From: JAPORK01 sp026710285
GTDB taxonomy: Bacteria > Pseudomonadota > Gammaproteobacteria > Pseudomonadales > Endozoicomonadaceae
Assembly (NCBI GenBank): GCA_965201045.1
Contig: OZ241746.1
Coordinates: 434,001 to 498,000 of the forward strand
Direction of reading: 5' to 3'
Length of the DNA: 64,000 bases
Numbering within the stretch: position 1 is the first letter of the stretch; each line of letters begins with the position of its first letter. The notes under the pieces were generated by a model that saw only the letters and a program-made list of their open reading frames with translations, had not been told where the DNA came from and made no database searches. Shown in pieces: positions 25,755 to 35,900 of the stretch. A program made the position numbers and the translations under genes.

Positions 25755-27215
25755 TTACTTTAGTTTTATGAAAGTATAACCATCTTTTTCTGTCTTTCCT
25801 TTTATGTACTGATCAATATCACTTAAATTTTTTGGCATACAGGAAGTAGAACCATTAATGAGAATTGCTTTGTACTTTTTTAAATAGTCAGAACAGCCAG
25901 ATTCAAATTCACTCAAATTTATCTGCTTAAATTTTGTGGATAACAACCCACCAATTGTTGGACCAGGTGTCGTTTTTGTATCAACAAACAGAAAATTATT
26001 TGTATCCTTGAGCGCATATTCTACGGATTTAAAAAAATTAACCTTTTGTCGCTCACTGAAATTTCGCTCAAAAAAAGTAACATAAGCCAACAGAAACACC
26101 ACAACAAGAATAAGTGGTTGATGTAGCCTGAATTGCGTAAGTTTTATTTTTTGACTTGCTCTGATAAGAACCCACGACAAAGAAACAGAAAAAGCAATAA
26201 AAGCCACTATTGTAACAGGCAATTCATAATAATCATGAACAAAATATACATTTGAAAATGTTAACCAACCAGCTAAAAAAGCTGTTACAGATGCAAATGT
26301 CAAAAACAGATATTTTTTTGGTAATTTCATAAATAAACTTAAAGAACCTACCACGAAACAAAGCAACGCAAAATTAAAGGGTCCTGCATGACGTAGCCTG
26401 TTATACACCTTTTTCCAGAAATTCGCTGATGCTCTTAAATCTAGGCTTCCAAAATACCATCTACAATCTTGTGCAAAACCAACTTTATAGGTGCCCAATA
26501 ACCACATTCTGAGCTGTTCCGCTAAAACGGCAGTTACAAAAACACAGGCAAGAATGATTAAATAACGTTTTTTTAAAATAATTGATTGCATTAAGCTTTT
26601 TGTTTCTGACAGGGTTTCTAAGGCTAAGTACACTGAATAAAAAATAATAAAAACAAAGGGGACTGGTGATTTAATCAGAGTGGCAACGATTAATAAAAAG
26701 GTAGCAACAAACAGTGCCCGTGAATTTTTGTGCTGATATCGGTCAATGATAAATAGCGCAGTTATTGATAAAGCAATTGAAAATAAATCAGGAAGCGGAA
26801 CTGAATAATAATGCAGAACCAAAGGTGTGGTTGCCATCAAAAACAGGAAAATTATCGGAGCCACAAAATTAAATTTATTTTCTAAAAACCTGTATCCAAA
26901 ATAGACTGAAACTCCCCAAAGCAGTGCATTAAAAAATCGGGTAAATACCAGAGGGTCGGTTGAAAAAATCTTCGCACCGAGTGCGATTAAGTATTGATAA
27001 ATTGGAATGTCAAATATTGCTCGTGTTCCGACTTGAAACAGATCAAAAGGCATAAAATTTTTGTAGTGTAAAAAGCCGAGTATATGAGCATACACATCAG
27101 ATTGACGCCAGGTATGATGTCCATTCACACCTAAATAAGCGGCACTTAATATATACCCTATCCCGATAAAACATAAGCCAACAATAATTAGTGTTTTGTA
27201 ATCAATACTTTTCAA
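25755..27215 (-). CDS. GT-C-like membrane glycosyltransferase (GT39/ArnT-like)
   Basis: This 486-residue protein has about 11 hydrophobic segments. The first periplasmic loop, GVNGHHTWRQSDVYAHILGF, matches the WRQ-(A/S)D signature of ArnT/PMT-like GT-C enzymes, with the acidic residue (D40) expected to be catalytic. A C-terminal soluble part begins near residue 395. These enzymes transfer a sugar from a polyprenyl phosphate to protein or glycolipid on the periplasmic side. The gene lies 137 bp downstream of the dprE2-like gene on the same strand. It is therefore the best candidate for the transferase that uses the product of that operon. The acceptor is unknown. Confidence 0.7.
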   Translation of the reverse strand: MKSIDYKTLIIVGLCFIGIGYILSAAYLGVNGHHTWRQSDVYAHILGFLHYKNFMPFDLFQVGTRAIFDIPIYQYLIALGAKIFSTDPLVFTRFFNALLWGVSVYFGYRFLENKFNFVAPIIFLFLMATTPLVLHYYSVPLPDLFSIALSITALFIIDRYQHKNSRALFVATFLLIVATLIKSPVPFVFIIFYSVYLALETLSETKSLMQSIILKKRYLIILACVFVTAVLAEQLRMWLLGTYKVGFAQDCRWYFGSLDLRASANFWKKVYNRLRHAGPFNFALLCFVVGSLSLFMKLPKKYLFLTFASVTAFLAGWLTFSNVYFVHDYYELPVTIVAFIAFSVSLSWVLIRASQKIKLTQFRLHQPLILVVVFLLAYVTFFERNFSERQKVNFFKSVEYALKDTNNFLFVDTKTTPGPTIGGLLSTKFKQINLSEFESGCSDYLKKYKAILINGSTSCMPKNLSDIDQYIKGKTEKDGYTFIKLK

Positions 27216-27352
27216 GGTATCTGTCCTTTTACAGATAGAAAATTAACATAAACATATAAGCCTGGAATTTAAGAAATTTAACCAATATAATCCATGCGCA
27301 TGGTGCATTGGGTATTGATCTTATCAGACCACAGAAAGCTATTTTGTAGCGA

Positions 27353-28105
27353 TCATATGTTTAACCTGTTAAAAATAAACGCAGGCAAATGTGTGGCAAT
27401 CATCATAATCAACCACCATTTTTTTGGTGTATAAACCAGCGGTTTACCTTTTTCAATAGCAATGACAATATCCTTTGCTACCTGTTCTGCGCTAGCCAGC
27501 TTGATCCCGGCTGTTTTCATGTTTGCTGTCATTGGAGTATCTGTAGGACCCGGTTTTATTAGTAAAACCTTTACGCCTTTACCGGTAAAGTGATGTTGTA
27601 AGCCCTGTGCGTATCGGGTGACCAGCCCTTTAGCAGCACCATAAAAATAGTTTGACTTTCGACCACGATCGCCTGCCACAGAACCTATAAGAGCAATAGT
27701 ACCTTGATTGTTCTGTTCCATTTGTCTTGCAAAGGCTTCAGCAAATAATACCGGCGATATACTGTTAATAAACATAACATCTGCGGCTTTTTTAAGATCA
27801 TGCTGACACTCACTCTGATTGGGTAAATATCCATGAGCAATCAGCACAATATCCACAGGTGCAATGGAGCCGATGTGGTTAACCATCGCATTGATTTTTT
27901 CCGGTATGACAAAATCAGCTTCAAAGCTTGAAATCTCTGACTGAGGGCTGCGCACCCGAAGATCGTCTACAATGCGCTTAAGTTTATCCCTGTTTCTGCC
28001 AACCAGAGAAAGGAGTACAGGCTGATCCTCAGCCCAAAGTCTGGCGCAATGTTCTGCAATTTTGGAGGTAGCACCTATAATGGCGATATGTTTTCTGCTA
28101 TTCAT
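27353..28105 (-). CDS. DprE2-like short-chain dehydrogenase/reductase
   Basis: This 250-residue SDR has the nucleotide-binding start IAIIGATSKIAEHCARLWAE, the SDR motif IGSVAGDRGRKSN and the catalytic YGAAK. A hydrophobic C-terminal segment (WWLIMMIATHLPAFIF) could anchor it to the membrane, as in DprE2 of mycobacteria. DprE2 reduces the 2-keto intermediate of polyprenylphosphoryl ribose to the arabinose form, using NADH. Its start abuts the stop of the DprE1-like gene, and GtrA and UbiA genes precede it, so function is inferred strongly from the cluster. Confidence 0.85.
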   Translation of the reverse strand: MNSRKHIAIIGATSKIAEHCARLWAEDQPVLLSLVGRNRDKLKRIVDDLRVRSPQSEISSFEADFVIPEKINAMVNHIGSIAPVDIVLIAHGYLPNQSECQHDLKKAADVMFINSISPVLFAEAFARQMEQNNQGTIALIGSVAGDRGRKSNYFYGAAKGLVTRYAQGLQHHFTGKGVKVLLIKPGPTDTPMTANMKTAGIKLASAEQVAKDIVIAIEKGKPLVYTPKKWWLIMMIATHLPAFIFNRLNI

Positions 28106-29434
28106 TTAAACTTCCATTACTCTGCGTGAAAACCCTGAACTGATACCAGGATCTTTATATTTTACAAATTCATTCAGTTGATTATATCCTTTTCTGAATA
28201 AGGCTGCGGGCATCCGTGCATCTTTTGCGGGATATAACCGCCCCCCGGTTTCATCTACGATACGATCAAGTTGCTTAAACAGATTGAGTGTTGATTGTCC
28301 TTTGTTAGGAAAATCAAGTGCCAGCGTTACCCCCGGCAGAGGAAAGCTTAACAATCCCGGAGACTTCTCATTACCGAAGGTTTTCAAAACTGCCAGAAAA
28401 GATCCCTGTCCGGATTTAGCAATGGTCTTGAGTATCTCTGCAATCGCCCTGTGACCTGCTGATCTGGGAATAACCATCTGGTATTGATAAAAACCCCTGG
28501 AACCATACATTCTGTTCCAATTGCGGATATTATCCAGCGGATAAAAAAAGGGTTCATAGTGGGAGACAGACCGACCTGACTTCCATTTTTGCAGCTGATA
28601 ATAAATCAAGTTAAACGGTCGTAAAGAAAGCCGGTTCACCATTGAGAAAGGTGGGGTTAATGGTACCGAAAGTAAGCGTTTGTTTGAGCGTGGTTTACGT
28701 CGTATATCCGTATGATTACCGCGCATAAAGATACCCCGCAAACTATCACCTGACAGACAGTCTATCCAGGAGACAGTATATTCCCACTCTTTTTCTGAGC
28801 TGTCCGCCAGTGAAAAAAATGTATCGATTCCATTGTAAGCAATATTCTCTGTTTCCAGCCACACACCTGGTGTTGGGCAGAGCTGAATTTCTGCTGCAAG
28901 AATAATACCTGTCAACCCCATTCCTCCAATGGTCGCCTCAAGCCAGTCACGCTTTTCTGTTGATGAACAGACAATGATCTCGCCATCAGTCCGAACCAGT
29001 TTTATACTGATAACATGATTGCCAAAACAACCTTTAACATGATGGTTTTTACCATGAACATCATTGGCAATAGCACCGCCCACCGTAACGATTTGGGTGC
29101 CTGGTGTAACTGGCAAACACCACCCCTGTGGAATGAATAGACGCTGGATATCCCCCAGCAATACACCTGCTTCACAGCGCAGTTTTCCCGTTACCCTGTT
29201 AAAAGAAATAAAATGATCCAGTTTGTCAGTTTTCCATAAACAACCCGCCGGATTCAAGCAGACATCGCCATAGCTGCGACCCATGCCATAGGGTATTGCT
29301 GGTTTTTCTGCTCCTTGAATGTGTGTTATTACCTCTTCGGGATTAGTAAAACAAGTGACGTCGTGTAAAGATGCAGAGAGCCTACCCCAGGACGAGACAG
29401 CTGAGCGCTTTGATGAAGTTATCGAGTGGTCCAT
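28106..29434 (-). CDS. DprE1-like FAD-dependent polyprenylphosphoryl-ribose 2-oxidase
   Basis: This 442-residue flavoprotein has the FAD-binding run IPYGMGRSYGDVCLNPAG (residues 47-64), PGTQIVTVGGAIANDVHGKN and HHVKGCFGNHV, as in DprE1. The C-terminal part has SFLAVLKTFG, then GVTLALDFPNKG and RLYPAKDAR. The last contains the Lys equivalent to mycobacterial K418. The residue aligned with benzothiazinone-reactive C387 (NVCVDFP in M. tuberculosis) is alanine here (A372). DprE1 oxidises the 2-hydroxyl of polyprenylphosphoryl-ribose. The gene overlaps gtrA by one base at its start and abuts the DprE2-like gene. Confidence 0.87.
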   Translation of the reverse strand: MDHSITSSKRSAVSSWGRLSASLHDVTCFTNPEEVITHIQGAEKPAIPYGMGRSYGDVCLNPAGCLWKTDKLDHFISFNRVTGKLRCEAGVLLGDIQRLFIPQGWCLPVTPGTQIVTVGGAIANDVHGKNHHVKGCFGNHVISIKLVRTDGEIIVCSSTEKRDWLEATIGGMGLTGIILAAEIQLCPTPGVWLETENIAYNGIDTFFSLADSSEKEWEYTVSWIDCLSGDSLRGIFMRGNHTDIRRKPRSNKRLLSVPLTPPFSMVNRLSLRPFNLIYYQLQKWKSGRSVSHYEPFFYPLDNIRNWNRMYGSRGFYQYQMVIPRSAGHRAIAEILKTIAKSGQGSFLAVLKTFGNEKSPGLLSFPLPGVTLALDFPNKGQSTLNLFKQLDRIVDETGGRLYPAKDARMPAALFRKGYNQLNEFVKYKDPGISSGFSRRVMEV

Positions 29435-29859
29435 CAGCAGTTATCCTTTGTTTTCAGGCTTACAAAAACAAAGCGTTTATCCAGGCGATATTTTATCAAA
29501 TACCCTGCAATTAAACCAATAATGCCGCCAGTATAACGCATGAAGTCCGTTTTAAAGATTATCTGGAAAAAGTATTCAGTGCCCCAAAAAATAGCTGTGG
29601 TTGCCAGCCCCATTAACGTGTAAACAAAGAAGCGTTGCCCATCATGTGTGAAACCCCTGGTTTTGAAACAGAAAATATATCGCTTGTCTAACCAGTATTT
29701 GGTGATTAATCCACAACAGGTTCCAGGCAAAACCGATATTTTCACCGAGTAAGCAAAAGGAAAAGCAGAGACAAACAGCATCTGAGTACCAATGTTAACC
29801 ATTATTGCCAAAGCAGCAAACAGTGAATATAAACAGACCAGATGTGCTGAACTTTTCAT
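29434..29859 (-). CDS. GtrA-family small membrane protein
   Basis: This 141-residue protein has four hydrophobic segments and the family motifs VNIGTQMLF, TCCGLITKYWLDKRYIF and GYLIKYRLDKRFVF, with the basic KY-x-LDKR loops repeated. GtrA proteins help move or recruit polyprenyl-phosphate sugars. In mycobacteria the homologue Rv3789 sits next to dprE1-dprE2 (Rv3790-Rv3791), exactly as here. It overlaps ubiA (TAATG) and the DprE1-like gene (TGATG), so translation of the operon is coupled. Confidence 0.85.
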   Translation of the reverse strand: MKSSAHLVCLYSLFAALAIMVNIGTQMLFVSAFPFAYSVKISVLPGTCCGLITKYWLDKRYIFCFKTRGFTHDGQRFFVYTLMGLATTAIFWGTEYFFQIIFKTDFMRYTGGIIGLIAGYLIKYRLDKRFVFVSLKTKDNC

Positions 29860-31304
29860 TAGAAATATCTTGCAATAATGATGAGAAAAATCAACAGCGT
29901 TCCTGTGAGCAAACTTACCTTATCTTTAACAGCAAACAAAACCGGGTCGTCGTGCATCTTGCCCCGGTGTGTAATAAGCCATGTGCGCGCTATCCAGAAA
30001 AGTAAAAGTGGACAGGATAACCAAAGTATTTGTGGGCAATTATAGTCTTTTATCACCTCCTGGTCATGAATGTAAAGCGCCATAAAAACCAGAGACAAAA
30101 AACCCGACGCCACCCCCATGGAAGAAATCAGCTCAAAATCCCCGCTCACATAGCCACGCCCCTTCAGTTGTTTTGAGTTGCTCACCGTTAAAGTTGTTTT
30201 AAACTCACCAACCCGCTTCATAAAAGCAAGAGACAGAAACATACACATTGAAAAAGAGAGCAACCAAAATGACGGTGAAATATTTAAGGCGGTAGTTCCT
30301 GCAATAATGCGTAACGTATAAAGTCCTGCAAGCATCAGCACATCTGTCAGTGGTTTGCGCTTAAAGTAAAATGAATATCCCATTGTCGAAAGATAATAGA
30401 TGCAAAGTACAGACATAAAGCCTGCCGGAAGTATCAGCAAGCCGCTAATGATAGCAAGTAGCAACAAGATTGGCCAAATCAGCCAACCGGTTAAAATTGA
30501 GAGCTGACCGGAAGCAAAAGGGCGCTTACACTTGCGGGGATGATGTCGGTCATTGGTAATATCAACAAGGTCATTCAGGACGTATACGCTCGATGCGGTG
30601 ATACTAAATATTACAAATGCCAGTAAGCTCACCCAAACAGACTGCATATCTGTATATAAATGTGCTGTTAGCAAGGGAACAAAAAGCAGTAAATTTTTGC
30701 TCCACTGATGTGGTCTTAAAGCATGAATAAAAGCTTTAATTGGTGAGCTGTCGTTTTTGAACACGTTCTTTAAAAGGGTATTTTTTTTCAGCCAGAAAAG
30801 AACAGAAGCCGAGGGTGAAACAGCATGAGAATAACGCGCAGCTTTCCATACCGGCTTATCAGCAGATGCGTCACCTATATAATCAAAACCTTTTTCACCA
30901 TAAAGGTCTACGAGTGCATCCCGTTTTATTGCTGATTTTAAATTTCTGCTGTCACTGGTTGCCAGCACTTCATCAAAAAAATTAAAGTGTTCAGACATTT
31001 GCTGCGCCAACTTTTCATGGCTTGCCGTTGCCAGTACTAGCTTGCGTCCCCGCTGCTTTTCTGCCTTTAGCCAGAGGATAACTTCTGCATTCACCGGCAA
31101 TTCAGATAGCTGAGGTTTAAAGTGCTCAGACAGAGATGATTTTAACGCACCCCTTCCCTTGAAGAGTGTTAGCACCATCTTAAAAAAACTAAACGGATTG
31201 CGTGTCAACGCATAGTTTGCACTTTCATAAAGAAGATCAGTTTTGGTCAGGGTACCATCTAAATCAACTACGAGTGGTACGTCATTATTGTTGGTTGTAT
31301 CCAT
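29859..31304 (-). CDS. HAD phosphatase-UbiA prenyltransferase fusion (DPPR synthase-like)
   Basis: The protein has 481 residues in two parts. Residues 1-170 form a HAD hydrolase: DLDGTLTKTD (14-23), LATASH and GDASADKPVW. Residues 185-481 form a UbiA-type membrane prenyltransferase with the first Asp motif NDLVDITNDRHHP (244-256), KRPFASG, and about eight hydrophobic segments. In actinobacteria a UbiA protein (Rv3806c) joins PRPP to decaprenyl phosphate, and a separate phosphatase removes the 5-phosphate. The fusion would carry out both steps. It is first in the operon followed by gtrA and the dprE1- and dprE2-like genes, which supports this reading. Confidence 0.85.
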   Translation of the reverse strand: MDTTNNNDVPLVVDLDGTLTKTDLLYESANYALTRNPFSFFKMVLTLFKGRGALKSSLSEHFKPQLSELPVNAEVILWLKAEKQRGRKLVLATASHEKLAQQMSEHFNFFDEVLATSDSRNLKSAIKRDALVDLYGEKGFDYIGDASADKPVWKAARYSHAVSPSASVLFWLKKNTLLKNVFKNDSSPIKAFIHALRPHQWSKNLLLFVPLLTAHLYTDMQSVWVSLLAFVIFSITASSVYVLNDLVDITNDRHHPRKCKRPFASGQLSILTGWLIWPILLLLAIISGLLILPAGFMSVLCIYYLSTMGYSFYFKRKPLTDVLMLAGLYTLRIIAGTTALNISPSFWLLSFSMCMFLSLAFMKRVGEFKTTLTVSNSKQLKGRGYVSGDFELISSMGVASGFLSLVFMALYIHDQEVIKDYNCPQILWLSCPLLLFWIARTWLITHRGKMHDDPVLFAVKDKVSLLTGTLLIFLIIIARYF

Positions 31305-31872
31305 GCTTCGCTTTCTGTTTATCGCTGTAGTTTAGCCAGATTTTAATTTTAGCTTTATAAGATTTAATTTTTCCATACAAAATAGCATTTTATTACAGGG
31401 GAGGACAACAATGTTTTCATTCTTTTTGTGCAGATGTAATAAAACATGACCCGGGAGTTTATCGTTCGATCAAAAACTCTGAATTAAAGATAAGATGTTT
31501 GCTATGCCCTAAAGGTACTGTCGTGCTGTGCATCAAATCAATATGAATATTGTAAAGCGCCTGCCTGAAAAAAAATACAAATTTTGATGAATAATACCTT
31601 TTCTTTGGGGTGAAAATAAATTATAATATCAATAAATAAACGTGAGCAATAAAAAATAATTCTTTCCTGCAATCCGTTAACTTCATTAACAGAAAGTGTT
31701 TAGATTTAAATATAAATTATTTTAATAATTTTACAGGAGCATTTAGTAAAAGAGTATTATCTGTTTGTATTGTTTTTTATATTTGTTATAGTCGGATTAT
31801 CTGCTACAAAGTTAACGGCTGCAATTAATGAATTTTTTACTGTTATATCGGTATTATTCTTAGGGTGATAAT
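31305..31872. other. Divergent intergenic region, left edge of the Rhs array
   Basis: This region lies between the divergent ubiA-fusion gene and the first small secreted gene. A diverged relative of repeat B (near 31465) lies in the left half. From about 31570 the sequence resembles the upstream regions of the two other small genes (AAATACAAATTTTGATGAAT, and later a TTTACAGGAGCATTTAGTAAAA-like block). This marks the left boundary of the tandem array. No gene is seen. Confidence 0.6.
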
Positions 31873-32478
31873 ATGTCTTTCTTAATAAATTTTATAGTTA
31901 TGTTGACCGTTTTCAGTTATGTGCTGAATGGTTATAGTCATGCAAAAAAAGTACATTCTAACCTTGTTGTTTTTAAAAATCATAAAAACAGAGTGAAGTT
32001 CAGATGTGTAACGTTTGCGGTAACAGATGCACGTGTAAATCCTTCTCAACCAAATCATATTAAAATAGGTAAAAAGCTACCTCATTATCATTCAGATCGA
32101 ATGCAATTAATCGTAGCAGCAGGCAGAAAAAAATCTAAAGCTGTGGCAAGATATTTCAATGATCAGGTGGGTATAAATAATTTATATGGAGAACACCCAA
32201 AAAAACTTAATTTTGCAGTCAAGGGAACGCTGGCAGCTTTTCAGGATCATGCGTGCACTCATAAAATTGTAGAATTTAAAAATATTCTCATGGCACAGGA
32301 ATATGACGTGTTACTTGGCAATGTCTGGTTGATAGGAGGAAAAAATTGTTGGTATCAGTTTCGGTATCACCGGGTAAACTGTAGAGCTGATTATAACCCA
32401 AACCAACTGTATTGGTCATTCTCAGGAAAAAGAGCTAATTATATTATTGATATAACTAATAGAAAGGATTTGTATTAA
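31873..32478 (+). CDS. Small secreted cysteine-containing protein, paralogue 1
   Basis: The 201-residue protein is not recognised as any known family. A signal peptide covers about 1-24 (LINFIVMLTVFSYVLNGYSHA). The mature protein has four cysteines shared by all three paralogues, in FRCVTF, DHACTHK, GGKNCW and VNCRADYNPNQLYWSF, enough for two disulfides. The N-terminal half (VTFAVTDARVNPSQPNHI and KLPHYHSD) is well conserved, while about residues 95-165 vary. GGTGA lies 5-8 bases before the ATG in this and the other copies. It converges on Rhs 1 with a 456-bp gap. A role as partner, inhibitor or separate exported factor for the Rhs protein is inference only. Confidence 0.75.
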   Translation: MSFLINFIVMLTVFSYVLNGYSHAKKVHSNLVVFKNHKNRVKFRCVTFAVTDARVNPSQPNHIKIGKKLPHYHSDRMQLIVAAGRKKSKAVARYFNDQVGINNLYGEHPKKLNFAVKGTLAAFQDHACTHKIVEFKNILMAQEYDVLLGNVWLIGGKNCWYQFRYHRVNCRADYNPNQLYWSFSGKRANYIIDITNRKDLY

Positions 32479-32934
32479 ATTAGTGAACCGGAGGTGTGCA
32501 CTGCATGCTCAAAAAAGATAACTTAGGATTAATTGTGATTTTCGTGGAAAATCTCACGAAAAATAGCAGAAGATATATCGGCGTCTGTTGCATACTCTTA
32601 TACAATTGCAACGAGTCATGGATATTATTACTGCCTGAAATATATTTAATGAAAGTTAATATCATGGATAAACACTTGTATAAAAGTATGTAATCACTAC
32701 CAGAATGACGGAGTTATTTCAGCACCGTTTATCTGTTAAAAACAAGCGTTTTTATTATTCAACTAAAACTCTGAACCGGAGTTAATATTAAAATTTCCTT
32801 TAAAGCAATAGCTTTTATTTTCTCAGGTTTAAATATATCAATTAACATCTAAATCATTGAAAATTTACGATACAAACAGTTAATTTATCATTTATAGTTT
32901 TATTTTATAAATTTAGAGATTGTAAGCGTATTTA
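32479..32934. other. Convergent intergenic region with repeat B copy 4 (32711-32787)
   Basis: The first 110 bases are shared with the sequence after paralogue 2 (TAGGATTA and GAAGAT blocks). From 32711 a direct copy of repeat B starts GAGTTATTTCAGCACCG and ends AACCGGAGTT. A short open frame at 32496-32693 has no family resemblance. No terminator is obvious. Confidence 0.55.
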
Positions 32935-35900
32935 TCAATTAAAGTAGAAGTATTCATCTGCTAAAAGTTCACCTTCATTATTCATAAAGTCAGTAATAAT
33001 AATTTCAGCTCTGTCATTGGCACTGAAACTTATTGCGTTTTGATTAAATAATATCTTACGAAAGATGTTCCTTCTTAATCTTGATATATAAGCCATGTTT
33101 TTTTTATGCACCAATACAACAGTATTATAACGCCGGCTAAAAATATCTTCTATTTTTACAGGAGTATCATTACGTATATGGAAAGTAGCGACATCCAACA
33201 TTAAATCTCTGAAAGCAGAACGGTATTCGGAAAAATCAGTATCAATATTTTCTTTTGCATTTATTAATCTTGCAATTTTTTCTATACTCAAAGGTTTTTG
33301 TTCAAGACATGATGAGGTAAAAGCAATGCTAATATCATCATCATATAATCTAAGCGCATTCCGTACAGTAATTATATTATGAAAATTATAAAACTTAATT
33401 ACATCGCCGGACAACTCTGTTTTAAAAAAACGAGGATGAGTGCTACGCAAATTTCTTAATAATTCTGTAAAGCTTTCTCTGTTAATAGCATTCATTTCTA
33501 TTGATTCATAATTGCAACACAAACCCATCAATACTCTCGCTGTTCCTGTAGAAGACAATACCCTAAAAATTCGTGGTGTAAGTATAAATGCGTTTGTAAA
33601 CACTGCAGTAGTAAATTGTATAATATTGGAAGCAAATGCAAGATATCGCATCACTGGTTTGGGAATTTTTCCAAAGTTATTATTCGTGCCATTTAGTAAT
33701 GGGAATATACATGTGATTATAGTTTCTGCAAGTATACCTATAGCAAGAGGAGTTGATTCAACCAATATAAGTGAAGAAAAAACAGCAACACCACTTAATG
33801 CTAATACAGTAAGCGATATAGCAAGTGTTGCACCGGTGCTCTGTTTAAAAGAACCTCTTAATCCAATCCAGCTTAGTATATAATCCCATACAGATTCTGA
33901 CTTGTTGCCTGTAGGATCTGTTTTCATAATCGGATTGTTGCTACAAAAAGCATATCCATCACCAAAAGAATCTTCACTAACAAAATAACGTTGTTGTGGA
34001 TTATACGTGCGATGACCTGCACCGAGGAATTGCCATCCGGTGACAGGATCTGTTGGTTGACCATCAAAACCATTTGAGTTTTGTAAATAAAGGGGAGAAG
34101 AAGTTTTTTCAGCATGCCAAACCATTCCATAGGGGCTGTAGAGGTTACGCTGACTTAATCTGTAAATACCATTTGTTGATTCTGTTTTTGTTAATATTCC
34201 AACTATATCACCCTTGTAATTATGTTCTTCGTATTCATGTATAATATTATCAATGGTCCGTGCTATACCCTGATAACCAATAGTGTGTGTTTTTTCGTTT
34301 TCAGTAAAAATTTTTTTATTGATTAAGTGTTTTTTATGGTAAAAAAGATAATGTTTAGCTGATGTTGTTTTTTCCATGACTTCCAGACCACCGCCATCAT
34401 AAGCATAAGAACTCTGTTTTCCGTCAGATTGTATTGTCTGAATTATTTGGTTAAATACATTGTAAAATATATGATTACCTTCTCCGTCTATAATCATGTT
34501 GCCTGAAATATCATAATTGAAGTGATGCACAACTGAAGCATTATGATTCCATATTGTACCAATTGTTTGTAGTCGTAAAGGAGCATTGACCTGATTATAA
34601 CTGTATACCATGATTTTATTTAAGGTCTGCCCTGTCGCTAAATTCTGTGATGTTTCATTGACTCTGGCAAGCCGGTTTAAACGAGTAAAAAAATAATTCT
34701 GTCTGGTAATAACCGGTGCTGTTTTTACGTTTGCACCTTTAAATGCAGTATCTCTTGGACACAAAGGTAAGCCAGGAGAACCCTGACAGCGCACCTGGGT
34801 CAGATTATCAAGTTCATCATACTGATAGCTTAAAACAGCATACTGACTATCTTTTGTCTGTTGGTTCAGTGTAATAATATTATTGTCTGCATCATAGGTA
34901 AATTGCCAGCGATAAATTAGCTGATCACTGAGTGTATCAGTTACTTCATTTTGACGACCAAAGTTATCATAGTGAATTTTCCTGTACATACCACTTCCAT
35001 AATGAATACTTTCTCTGCGGGAAAAACTATCAAAAGCAACAGTATAAAGCATCTGTACAGAACCATTTACAGATATATATTCTAACCTGGTAGTACGACC
35101 AAATTTATCATGTTTTATTTTTGTAATGTTACCACTAATATCCGTACTACCAATATTTATCCGGTCATTATCGTAATACCAAATCAGTTTATAATCAGGA
35201 TAATTGTTTTTCCCTGTATGAATTAATTTTTGTGGTAATCCATCAATACTATACTTCCATATTGTTGTACCGGTTGTATCTGTTTTTTTGATGAGTTGTC
35301 TTGTGACCGGGTCATAATTACTTTGTACAAGTATTTTATTATCTACATAACTGGTAACAGGTAGATCTATAAGATTATACTGCCATGAAAAAATATGACC
35401 TGATGGTTTTTTAATGGTAGCTGGCAGACCATTTTTAGTATAAGTAAATACTGTTTTTTTACCATCCTCTGTTGTTTTAAACAATAGCTGACCATCAGCA
35501 TTATAACCTGAAGATGATAAAAGATAATGCCCTCCTGTGACAGGAAATAGCCAGAGCTGAACAATCTGTCCGTTGAGATTATAGACCCGATGAACACGGT
35601 TACCGGCAGGATCAGTGATATCGCTAAGATGACCCAGTGCATCATATTGATTGCGGACAGTATTGCCCATGGGGTCTTCTTTTTTAATGACTCGTTCAAA
35701 GCTATCATAGGTGATTGTAGATATGCTGGCAGGTATCATACTGTGCTGGCTGCATAGTTTTTTTAGGGATGGTATTTTTCCGGAAGATGCCGGAATCAGG
35801 CGTTTTTCTATTGGTTTATTTAATACATCACCTAAAACAATATTAATAGCAGAATGTTTTCCCTGGTCATCCTCACGATAACTCACAGTACAACGATCCT

